This document shows positions 9,597 through 19,072 of a stretch of 64,000 bases of DNA, one piece after another. Origin of the DNA: Heterobilharzia americana (taxonomy: Eukaryota; Platyhelminthes; Trematoda; Strigeidida; Schistosomatidae). The notes under the pieces were generated by a model, which saw only the letters and a program-made list of their open reading frames with translations, had not been told where the DNA came from and did not search any database. Position numbers and translations under genes: made by a program. Location: NCBI GenBank assembly GCA_944470555.2, contig OX104134.1:51823890-51887889 (forward strand), read 5' to 3'. Numbering within the stretch: position 1 is the first letter of the stretch; each line of letters opens with the position of its first letter.

Positions 9597-10980
9597 GTAA
9601 GATTCACGTTTATCACCATCCTCTCCGTAGCTGTTATCACTTCTAAGTTCGCCGGTCCACTCATATCTCAACGTGAAATTGGAGGTTTAATGGATGCTAC
9701 TACAAATTTTTAATTCCACAATATACGGGACAAGGTGGTTAGAGGTTTTGAGCCGACAGCATTCGTAAGTTCTACTGTACATCCCCTTAGCACTAATCAT
9801 CTCACCGCCAAAAAAAAACTGATTTCCTACTCTTTCATTTTTACAGCCTACACCTTTCAGCAATACCGCAAAACAGACAGAACCGGTAGGTTTACTTCGA
9901 ATTTTGCAATTATATTTGATAACGTGATCAATGCTGCAGTGTACAAAACTAGAACTTTTTTAAAAAGCCCAACACTGTAGAAATGAAAATGAATGAGACG
10001 CACCAATTGCAACCAATTTCTTGCGAACACTTTCTTTAAGCATAAGTACCATAAAACGACGTGTACTTTTTCCTTTTTCAGGGGAATGTGCGTGAGCAAT
10101 GCGATATGTTGCGTAGTTTAATCATAGAATGTGGTCATTTTGCGTCAATAAAGCGGTTAGCACTGAAATAGTCCTTGAATAAGGCTCGGGTTGTGCGTAA
10201 ATAAAGCGGTCAGTGCTGAGATAATGGTGTGAATAGCGTATATATTATCATCCATGCGTAAGGGTCATGGTTTTCTCGTCGAATAATCAACACCTGGAAC
10301 CGACACCCAGAGAAAGAGGTGTCCGCGTCATCCATTGACTCGCTCGAAATAGGATTGGGCAAAGACAGAAATCTACTGGAAAAAGATTATTAAAGGCTTC
10401 CAGCATCCTATCCTCAAACAACACCTGAAATCCGGATGCGGGACCTTCAGCATCCAACATTGAACATTAAATGTGCAAGCAAAGTAAAATTTCTGTATTG
10501 AACTGTAGCTTCTAGGTCTTGAAACCCGGATCGTTTTCTTCTTTCGTATGCCTCCAGTATTCACAAAAATCTCTTCCGCTCACCTTTTTTTCAATCAGCA
10601 TGAAGGCGGGGTGAAAAAGGGGACATACTGCAGACTGCTATGAAAAATCAGGGCGAAATGCGCTATTTTGCAACATTTCTCCCAATTTCACCCTTGTCTT
10701 CTGGCCAAAGTCACATTGTTCATAAAATGCTAGGTGCTTTTTCAATTTGCCCCATGTTTCCTCTCGAAACACCCCACTTTTTTCCGGCTTAGTCTTGTGT
10801 TGTTTCATTCAGCCCGTGTGTTTCCTTTTTTCTCCCCCTTCCACGACGGTTTACTCTCCAGTCTATCATTCCAGAAGGGCTATTGCTTACGCCAAATACT
10901 TTATTCATTCTCCACCCGTATGCAAAATTACTATCGGAAAATTGCATGTCCTTCAATAAGTCATACCCTACATGAATACA
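9586..10980 (+). repeat. Direct-repeat unit R2
   Basis: This is the near-identical partner of 4115-5508. Unlike R1 it continues without a LINE into the arm sequence and contains the empty target site (10969-10981). It also contains a candidate 39-nt micro-exon (about 9847-9885) between a good acceptor (catttttacag) and a donor (ccg|gtaggt). Confidence 0.9.
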
Positions 10981-10981
10981 T
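10969..10981 (+). other. Empty LINE target site in unit R2
   Basis: A single uninterrupted tacatgaatacat marks the pre-insertion allele of the RTE LINE site. This shows that the LINE arrived after the duplication. Confidence 0.85.
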
Positions 10982-11196
10982 AGGTGCTACAAATACAAGA
11001 AAGCGCAATTTCATACTGAGTAAACATTTATTACAAGACTTAAAAACTATTTAACAGATTTTTACGACGAGGATTTAGTCATTTATTCAGAACTGCTTCT
11101 TTCAATGACGTTGGACATCGAAATGCAATGAGAATTACTGTCTTAGTTTTACCCGCTCTGAAAGTGAGTGTAACTCTGATAATTAGTCGAGCTTAC

Positions 11197-11316
11197 CTTA
11201 GTCGACAGTCGTCTCCTTCTTCTCCCACCTACTTGGTCTCTTACACTGCGGAACCAATCTGTCATAATTTTTCTATGGATGCTGTCGAAGTTTCCTGCAC
11301 CTTCGAGTTGCGTTAA
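11197..11316 (-). CDS. Candidate exon, inverted copy
   Basis: This is the mirror copy of the exon at 3069-3188, with the same open 40-codon frame, acceptor and donor on the minus strand. Its conservation reflects recent duplication and is not independent evidence of coding. Confidence 0.28.
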
Positions 11317-12903
11317 CTGGAAAATTTTAATTGTTCCTGAAAAGTGTAAATCATGCGTACCAGTGACAACTTATTTCTAATGGTCATTTCTATTCGTGTG
11401 TGTTTGATGCCTTTCTTCGACTTCGTACCAGCCCAAGACGGTGAGCGAGTTCCGTTTGAAATATGTGATGCAACATTACAGTTAATGTCATCTTCATATT
11501 GCTGGAGCTGAGGTTGTATAATTCTGCATACCACAAGAGTTGGTCTGTGCATTGGCACGACCTACGAAGCTATTATGAAAATCTTCTTGATCTAGTTTCA
11601 TTTCCAGTATTTCAAATCCTCCAACGAATGTTATGGGTAGACCAGTATCAACGGAGATTTTGTGAACAGCTGCAGACACTGAGGCTTTCTGGCACCTTAG
11701 CAAACGAACTATAACCTGTATCTGCATCTCTATCGTTTTCAGGCAGCTTTTAGGGGTTGTCTGAAAAGTTGATGAACTTACCGATCATTGCCTACCCACC
11801 AGCTTTGGTGAACCCATTTCTTCAGAAAAGTTGCTGTAAGAGCTGTAAGGAAATGTGTGTTTGCAGCTAACTTGTGATTTTCGAAGTTGGTTGTCCAACA
11901 GAATTCACTTTATTTGAAGACATAACAGGTTCAATGTGAACAAGGTGGTATGGAGGCTTACGACATAGGTGTACAGCTGACAGCTTCCGTTGTTCGCCTG
12001 CAGACATTTAAGGTGCATGGTAATATAATACTAGCTCATTCAATGAACTCATCGACTTCGAGTAGTCAGGGCTGCCAAACTGGAAGCTAGGGTTCTCTAT
12101 AATTGAAGAAGTATATTCGTCTTAATGTTTTGAAGTTGTGTTTGTCTATGGTATATTACGATGAAATAATGACAGCTGTTATTTTATATCCAGCCTGTCA
12201 TAAGTTAAATGATTATTTTTGTAAGATATCTTCTGCATTAGCAATATTTTCAAAAGTAATAATTATGCTAATGCAAATATTTCTAATCAGAAATGGTTTT
12301 AATTTTCCACCTGGTGACAAAAGTGTCTTCACTTTTGATATTACTTAATAAGCATTTTGGTGTACACTGATGTTTATGCATGTGGGATGGACGAAAGTGA
12401 CACATGTGGTTCACAGCTCACCGAGGATACTAGAATACAATCTTGTGTCGTCGGTTGAATAGGTTTGTGCATTTTTTTTCGTCTAATTTCAGTGTGATAC
12501 GGCATTCCTCACGACGTGTGCTATTCGAGATACCCCTGAAGCAAAAGTATGGCGACGTATTCGACATCTGCGATAACGTTGCTACGCTTCATATATAAAA
12601 ATAGGTATACTAGGTGAGCATTTTATGATAAACGTTTCGTAGGTTCCTCAGAGGAACGATATATACTCCTGATAACTTCCAATTAAGCATGTGTACATAA
12701 GCCATTATAAGCTAGGCTTGCCTAGAACGGCAAACGCTTTCTGTTTAGATTGTCTTGACCAATAGACGCGAGCACCAAGTATAACAATAATGAGTAGTGC
12801 AGAAAGCGAGAGACATGCCACTTTATATCACTACTTTCCCCAATATCTAATACGAAAACAATATTCCAATCATAAAATTGATAGTAGGTAGTAGTGGTAG
12901 TGG

Positions 12904-13118
12904 GATCTAGAATGCGCACTTCGTCCTATTCAGAACTCTTCACCTGGATTTGCCTGCCTCCCAGTGAGTGACGTTGCTCCCGCCGGGGTCCGAACCCGGG
13001 ACCGATCGCTCCAAACGCCAGAGCGTTATCCACTAGACCACCAGGGACAACGGTCACTGGGAAATAGGTGTGTCCACCTGACGAGTCCAAAATAGGACGA
13101 AATGCGCATCCTGAATTC
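12904..13118 (-). mobile_element. Smα-type hammerhead SINE (right copy)
   Basis: This is the inverted copy of 1301-1515. The degenerate hammerhead is on the minus strand at about 12904-12948, the tRNA-like core is on the minus strand at about 12973-13048, and the intact-core hammerhead is on the plus strand at 13072-13119. One visible difference is gtccctgg in place of gtccccgg in the 5' part of the tRNA-like core. Confidence 0.8.
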
Positions 13119-13119
13119 C
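13072..13119 (+). ncRNA. Hammerhead ribozyme motif (plus strand)
   Basis: CTGACGA is at 13078-13084, stem II arms are GTCC (13085-13088) and GGAC (13095-13098), and GAAA is at 13099-13102. The stem III palindrome is ATGCGCAT (13102-13109), and the predicted cleavage base is C13110. The core is complete. The first and fourth stem I pairs are mismatched compared with a fully paired schistosome hammerhead. Confidence 0.8.
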
Positions 13120-13246
13120 ACTGCTAGTCAATATCCATCAATATCACATAACTAAAAACACAGACAATATACAGGCATCCGCGCAGGATCCTATATGCCA
13201 ATAGAGACCGACCTATTCCTTACACTGATATTTGATAGCGAAGCCG

Positions 13247-13672
13247 CTATAACATTTTATTTCGCAGGTGCGCAATCAATGCGATAATTATCTGTGAAAA
13301 CATATCAAGAGTTTCTAAGTGCGGCGGGACTACTGCCTCACGTTTTCTGAACCGTAGAACAACGATGACCGTCAACTTGGAACCCCATTTTATAAGGGGG
13401 AGAAATAGGAGTTTTACGGTATGGATTTGCCATTGTAATAGAGATACATCTGTAATCAGTGCTGTCAACTGCGGCAGTACTCGTATTTACTGATAATGGT
13501 GAACCTTCGCGAACGCACATAGCACATGTGTCCAGCGGTGTCTGTAGCAAACCTTCGGGGTTTGGTAACAACGTATAATCAGCATCGCGTCCTCCCCAAA
13601 GTTGTTTACGGCTGTTGGTCCACCTTGAAAAACAATCACGTTATAGAGTGATGTAGTGGAAATGTGAACCAC
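13247..13672 (-). pseudogene. Probable C-terminal debris of the CACTA-type transposase
   Basis: Overlapping minus-strand frames carry short blocks (VIVFQGGPTAVNN, then DYRCISITMANPY, then VPPHLETLDMFSQIIIAL). Their position downstream of the transposase core and their general character resemble the C-terminal part of metazoan CACTA transposases. The frames are broken and the resemblance is weak. The call depends mostly on context. Confidence 0.3.
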
Positions 13673-14160
13673 TCTCCTGGTAAACGTCTGCTTACAGGCG
13701 TCAACTTTGTGCGCCGGAAAGCATATACGTCTGTTGTTTCCTAGGGCCTGAAATTAGCAAGAACGTGCGGCTTCACTTATCGCTGTCAGTCCGCTGCTAC
13801 TCATCTTTCGCTCCAAGGATCTGAGATATTATTCAAATGAGAGGCTAGAGAACTTATCACGGCAGCCATGTTGTTTGACATCCACAGGCAAATGTATGAC
13901 TGCACGCACGTCATACAATGCCCGCTCGGTTCCTCGGGTGTATGCGTAGTTGCCAACGCAGTGTCCTAGTCGCTGAACAACGACGTCTGCGAACCGTAAG
14001 CAGTACTTAAAGTGGTATAAAATCTAAGTGGACACCGACAGTTCCATGAAGTTATAGAATGGAAAGTTCTATAGTATGGCACGTAAGACCAGTGGACACA
14101 GGTGCAAGAGTAATAGTCTTCATTAGGTGGCTTGCTGAAGGACATTTGTCGGCACTTCCA

Positions 14161-14424
14161 TTAAAAATCTCTTAAGGTAATTGATTTCATTTGCAGCACT
14201 CTATCGTCTGTAGCCTCCGAAATTGCCTGGGACACACCATACTGCAGGTCTTTGGACAGCTGCTCCCATGTACTGGTTGGCTTCTTCATAACACCAAGAT
14301 ATATGAGATGCAAATGGTCGGAGGTGAAGCATATCATCATTTCTGTGTCCGACTTCTCAAAGGGTGAGTGAGCCTCGTGCCGAGATTCACCCTTGGCACA
14401 TGGAACTATATGTTTGGTCAACAT
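14161..14424 (-). pseudogene. CACTA-type (EnSpm/Tnp2-like) transposase fragment, middle part
   Basis: This frame contains SPFEKSDTEMMICFTSDHLHLIYLGVMKK. The D-H-x-H-L-x-x-L-G-V-x-K block is characteristic of the transposase of metazoan CACTA elements, and SmTRC1 is a described schistosome example. The open frame continues upstream to the CR1 insertion at about 14571, and the amino-terminal half resumes at 17383-17832. A TAA stop after LRDF ends it early, so this is a remnant. Confidence 0.6.
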
Positions 14425-14789
14425 TTTTTCGTACCTAAAACCTCACCATGACATTCAGCATCTCACCTGTCACACCTCGTCCTCTGCGTATAACCGGATA
14501 TCATTTTAACCAATGAACGGGTGGGGGTGTTGCGCAGGTCACCTGCCAACTCATGGGAACAAAGCGGTTTCCAATATCCAATATTGATAGTGCGAGCGTA
14601 GAAAACTAGTAGTTTTTGATCTCTCGCGTCTAGTTCTTAGGGCTTGGTTCCAGTTGTTCGGTTTACTCCTGCAGTGGACGAGGAAATCCCCTCTGCTTTC
14701 TTGCTTTTAGCTTCGGTGAGGTGGATGTTTTGTGGGTTAGTAGGTTGTAATTTGTAGAGTGATTAGGGAGCTACGGGTTGCTGGGAAGT

Positions 14790-15251
14790 TTAGAGAACTG
14801 CCATGACTCCTGTCTGTGTAGGTACCTGGAAGAGAATAGTAAGGTAGTGGTAAAGGAATGAAGAGAGAATAAAGAAGAGAGTGAAGTAGCACCATAGAGA
14901 CTCTGGGAGCTGGGTTAAGGCCGTATCGCTAACCATCCTTGCCTTTAAACAGGAGTTTACGTAGATAGCCACTCCCCCTCCTGCTCTATGTTCCCTGTCC
15001 CTGCGGAAGAGTTCCATGCCAGCAACACGCATCTCTTCGTCGGAGATGTCCGAGAGCCAGGATTCGGTGATGAATATGATGTCGGAGTGCTGATGTTCAC
15101 GCAGCGTCCTCATTTTTGCTACCTTCCCTATTAGCCCCCTAACGTTGCTGTACATACATATTAGAGTGTACCTGATGAGAGGGGAGGTCTGGATGTGTAT
15201 TTTCGCGGGATGAGCGCTTACGTGGTTGAATTTAGCCTCGCCAGTCCTCAT
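14790..15251 (-). pseudogene. Truncated CR1-group ORF2 endonuclease
   Basis: The frame opens at the ATG in the hairpin loop. It runs through MYSNVRGLIGKV, then IIFITESWL with the catalytic Glu, then RRDREHRAGGGVAIYV, which is the first third of a LINE endonuclease. After LPESLWC it jumps to unrelated YFTLFFILSSFLYHYL and stops. The remaining endonuclease and all of the RT are missing. The joined sequence is pyrimidine-rich and ends in cttccag, like a 3' splice site. Confidence 0.75.
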
Positions 15252-15260
15252 AGGACTGGC
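15240..15260. promoter_or_regulatory. Perfect hairpin with the ORF2 start codon in its loop
   Basis: GCCAGTCCT and AGGACTGGC are exact nine-base complements separated only by CAT. On the minus strand the three-base loop is the ATG that opens ORF2. The ORF1 stop TGA overlaps that ATG (ATGA). The same structure occurs at 33160-33180. It may act in termination-reinitiation, which is inferred from the geometry. Confidence 0.75.
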
Positions 15261-16950
15261 ATTGTTCCGTTTTTTTGTGTTTTGTTCTTAACTTGGGTGG
15301 GGGCTGTAGCAGTGGTGGCTTCTTTACTTGATGTATCTAACTCACTGGTCAGCGCCTGTGTGACGACCACTGACTCCAGAGGTCTTGGTGGTTGCCGTCT
15401 CTCCTCTTGCCTTGTGGGTCTAGGCTTACTTTCACATATACGTATTGAGCCACCCATGCGATCTTTCGCATTATACCATGCGTGCAGAACGTCTGTGAGG
15501 GAGGCATATGAGTCGAACTGGACGGCAAGTAGTCTGGGATTGGGTATGGTCTTCAGGTGCGCTGGCCTTGGCAGTCTACTGACGCTGTTGGCCGGTATAC
15601 TGTTGAGACCAACTTTGGTTGAGAGCCATTGCCATTGTTGGACGTCGTGAAAGTACCGATCTTTGACCGAGCTGTCACTTGGCAATTCTGGAATCCCATG
15701 TACAACTATAGTGTTGTTTCTGTTGGGATTTCCAACCGCTGACTTTCTCTCCTCCTCTCTTACTGACCATGGCTTGTCAGGCCTGGCCCGAATTTTACAG
15801 GCATTAACAACGTCCGGTTGTCGCGAGAGGAGGAGTGTGTCTTCAGCCTCTTTGGCGGTATTTAGGGACACACGTAAAGGGGGTGGCTTATCTCGGGGTG
15901 CATGGCTTCCTCGAGAAAGGCGACACAAAGTTGCAGGGAGGGGAGGGAGTCCCAGCATCTGACAGTAGTCGGTCCACATTCGGCTGTCAAATTGTTCCCT
16001 CTCGACCAACAATGAGTCTGTCGATACATCGACGTTGAACAAAATGATCGAGTTGGTCCTCCTGTGACCTGGGTTCGTTGTGGGTGGCACGCCCGACTTA
16101 CCAATGGGTTTGAGTAATTCCACTGGTTGTTTCTCAGTCACGGTGTGTGGGGTGTTCGGAATGGGTTTCGTAGAGGCTTCGGCGGTCGATGTCTTTGGCC
16201 ATGCGCTTGACGTCCCCTGGGGCCGGGTGGGGGTATGGAGACTTGACCTAATATGGTCCCCACGCGAGATGGCGTGCCCACAGCTGGAGCTCTAGGTCTG
16301 TTTCCAGGTCTCTCTGTGTTATCCTTTGGTGTTAACCCTACCTTATTCGAGGATGCTGGTAGCTTTTGCGTGGCGGAGAGCATCTCCTTCAGGCTTTCTG
16401 TGCGGAGTGCGGGCATTTTCCTGCACTCTGGACAGATGTACCAGAACCACTTGCATGGTTGTCTCTTCATCAGCTTATAGTATTGTCGGGGGACTTTGGT
16501 ATCGCAGTGGCAATGCACCCATCGTTGACACAGGTTGCATGCAAATGCCTCATCGACTACCGAAACAACTTTGGTGCAAACACTGCAGCCATCGGGTGTC
16601 GTAATACAGCCTTCCTTCCATGAATAAGGTGCTACGGATTGTGGCGAACTGCTTGTGGCTGCCTTGTTCTGAAGCCTTTTACGTCGTCTTCTATGTTCAG
16701 GCATGGTATGATCCTTGCTCAAGATAGGACTAGTTTGTGACGGGTTAGTGCTACTCTGTGTCACCTGTCTGATGGCTACTGGAATTCTAGAAACATGGGT
16801 TGGCCACTTCTTCAGAAGTTCGATGTTCTGCCCTACCTCTGTTTGTCTTCTAGTACAGACTAGTGTGTTGTTTAGGGTGTTACTGGCCGTTGTTGTGCAC
16901 GACCGCGTTATCCGTGTCAAAGCTTCAGACCTAGCGTTTTGGGCAGACAT
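15248..16950 (-). pseudogene. CR1-group ORF1 with PHD-like zinc finger
   Basis: ORF1 proteins of these LINEs bind the element's RNA. The first frame (16950-16138) has a cysteine/histidine-rich block with C-x2-C, CNLCQRWVHCHC and WYICPEC, which fits a PHD-type finger. A basic Pro/Arg-rich linker follows. After a frameshift near 16140-16200, the second frame (16141-15248) has NTIVVHGIPELP, a long helical region and a proline-rich end, like the nucleic-acid-binding second half. Copy 2 reads through this junction in one frame (344 aa from 34202), so the shift here is private to copy 1. Its stop overlaps the ORF2 start. Confidence 0.75.
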
Positions 16951-17382
16951 GTCGCTATGATATAAACTTCTTGGGAAAACAAGTAGTTAACAACAATAAG
17001 AGGGTTGAAGACTGAATGCAGGAAAAGGACAGAATAGAAAAGGGAAGATAATTTATGTTGGCTCACCTTCAGACACTTGTCACTTGATCCTCTGCTCTTG
17101 ACCAACGAGTTTAACCGTAAGCTCCAGATGCGTATGTATAACCAGGGAAGATATTTCCTGGGGAATGACCTCCGAGGAGAACCGAGAGCTAAGGCAGTTT
17201 GGCAGCTGAAACGCCCAAGAACCACTGACAGGAGGTAGACCGGTTGGTTCAAAGGAATAATAATGCCAATTTTCAACTGTTGAGGAGTGAGCTGACGAAT
17301 GCGCAGGGGTGAGGTGCGTGGACGGACAGAAGTGCTGCAAACGTTCGATGTTTTTAGATTGAGTATTGAAAGTGGGAGTTTT

Positions 17383-17965
17383 TCATTGTGGAAAAATCCA
17401 AAAGCTGAGAGACGAGCGAAACACGTCACAAACCAAGGAGCGCGCCCTGTTTGAAGAAGCCAATGTAACTCGGCTCTTCAAAATACCTGATGACTCCACA
17501 ATGACCTCGTCAATGTATTGCGTCGTATTATCCGGTTTGATGAAGCTATCATAAACACCAGTCAAAGGTACGTTCATTATCACGGAATAAGAAATTCTAT
17601 CTAGAATAGGCCATAGTTGTTTAGTAAAACCATTGTACAACGACACTCCATCAATATTTAGTTGCAGCTCAATAGCCTCACTCATTTTCAACCATTCACG
17701 TGGCAATATTAACCTACTCAGCTTCTTTTTCACACCAATATAAAGGTAGATGTAAGATCCGGTGCGCTTTCCCACACAGTCCTTCGGTGTTCGGTTCAAA
17801 ATCGTTTGAGGGTTTGTGGGCATTTCCAGCACAAGCCAGTGTACGGTTTGTAAATTTTTTCCTAAACATCAGCGATATGTCTTGCGTTAGACATATTCCA
17901 GTGGCTGCAAGAAATATGTTGCTACTCATCGTATCTTCGTAATCCGTTTCACTGGGTACATCCAC
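17383..17965 (-). pseudogene. CACTA-type transposase fragment, amino-terminal half
   Basis: The minus-strand frame has PTNPQTILNRTPK, then IELQLNIDGVSLYNG, then KQLWPILDRI, and later IVESSGIL and CDVFRSS. The order TLL.TP, then NIDG.pL.....WPIL, then CD..AR is typical of metazoan CACTA transposases and precedes the HLHLIYLGV block at 14161-14424. Upstream, toward 17965, the reading frame is broken. The zinc-binding stretch between the two halves is disrupted by the CR1 insertion. The gene is dead. Confidence 0.6.
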
Positions 17966-18700
17966 TTAATTTTACTTGGGCTATGCAAATGAAGTTCACC
18001 TTCAAGGTAGACTCCTATCTACATCTACCGTACATCAACTGCAATGTTATCGATGGCGTATTCAGCTGTTTCCTCTTCCAAAACCCCTAAATGGAAGTTA
18101 CGATGAGAAATTTAAAGGGACACCGCAGTCTGTATCAATTCCTGACAGTGGTTTTCCAGTGTATTTGGCATATTTGTGATGCTTGCCCTGAGTTAAAGTT
18201 CCAAAGACCTCTTCAGAAGTTATTCCCTCCTCGAACGTAAGACATCCTCCACTTTCCTACGTCAACGAAAAAGTGTGCCACGGTGGCGAACACGACTTCG
18301 TCCATCTACATTCAGATGAGAATTAAGTCACTGAGCTGCAGACATCTGCACGCCACGCTACAGGAAGGTAGTGCACAGAAATCCGGCATGAACCAGACAC
18401 TATTTATGAAGTCATGAGATTCGGACCATTGGAACAAAGAGAGTTGTTTGGGAGCAACTGCGAGTCAGTGGCTTTCATTTAGACGAACAACAATGGATGC
18501 CTGTAGCATATTTGTAAAACTTGCGGCCTATCCACTTGAGAATGATCCCTACATTTGAGAGATGAGCTGAAGGAAACGAATTATGGAAGGGAATACTGAT
18601 AAGGATATCATAGAACACTAGCTCCTTCGGGCCGGACTAAAACGCCGATATCTACAGCTGCAAGAAATTCATAAACTGGTGCGAAGAATTTTTCCACTTG
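17966..18700. other. No recognised feature
   Basis: Only short frames are present. The segment may include the 5' part of the CACTA element, but no diagnostic motif or terminal inverted repeat was found. Confidence 0.4.
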
Positions 18701-18847
18701 AATATTTAGGTCACTGACAAATAGTAAGTTGCGTACCTCTGAAGACAAAATATTTCATGGTCCCGTGTTTTGCTCCTTGTTCCTCAACCTTGGCAGGGAC
18801 TTTTTCTTCCCCTTGTTTCGTCCTAAGTTTCGTGATAGATCCCTTGC

Positions 18848-18925
18848 GTATATATGTACACATGAATATACAGATACATACACATACTTGTACATATATA
18901 TGTATGTATATATATACGTGGCTCG
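18848..18925 (+). repeat. AT-rich simple repeat
   Basis: A degenerate (TA)n/(TACA)n tract (atatatgtaca, then tatatatgtatgtatatata) lies just beyond the 3' side of the minus-strand LINE fragment at 19073-20810 and may belong to its 3' region. Confidence 0.6.
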
Positions 18926-19072
18926 TAAGTTGTACTATGCATTCTGTCCCTGTTGTTTTGGCCTACTTAATTAATTAATGGGTTATCGAAAAGCTTGTAG
19001 TGTCCTCATTTGTTTGACTGGGCCTACCTTAGGCCACTTATATTAGCAGGGAAATTTTAATAGGGCCAGGTG

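Larger units (their letters stand above)
10771..13228 (-). repeat. Right arm of the large inverted repeat
   Basis: This arm is the reverse complement of 1191-3614. Identity ends at about 13228 (ttacact), just past the hammerhead SINE. It carries a private 34-base segment near 12668-12701. Unlike the left arm it is joined without a gap to unit R2. Confidence 0.9.
14571..17340 (-). mobile_element. CR1-group non-LTR element with ORF1, truncated ORF2 and heptamer tail (copy 1)
   Basis: This minus-strand insertion splits the CACTA transposase. From its 5' end it has a leader, ORF1 with a PHD-like zinc finger, and ORF2 that begins with an endonuclease and is cut short. A 3' region follows and ends in short ATATTGG-type repeats (plus-strand ccaatatccaatatt at 14571-14586). 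The reverse transcriptase is absent. A second copy at 32475-34395 shares the same internal structure. The 5' boundary is only bracketed, between about 16960 and 17340. Confidence 0.75.

Noticed and set aside
15195..15650. Plus-strand frames over the ORF1 regions (also 33115-33570)
   Set aside because: These are antisense shadows of the minus-strand LINE ORF1, which carries the recognisable motifs.
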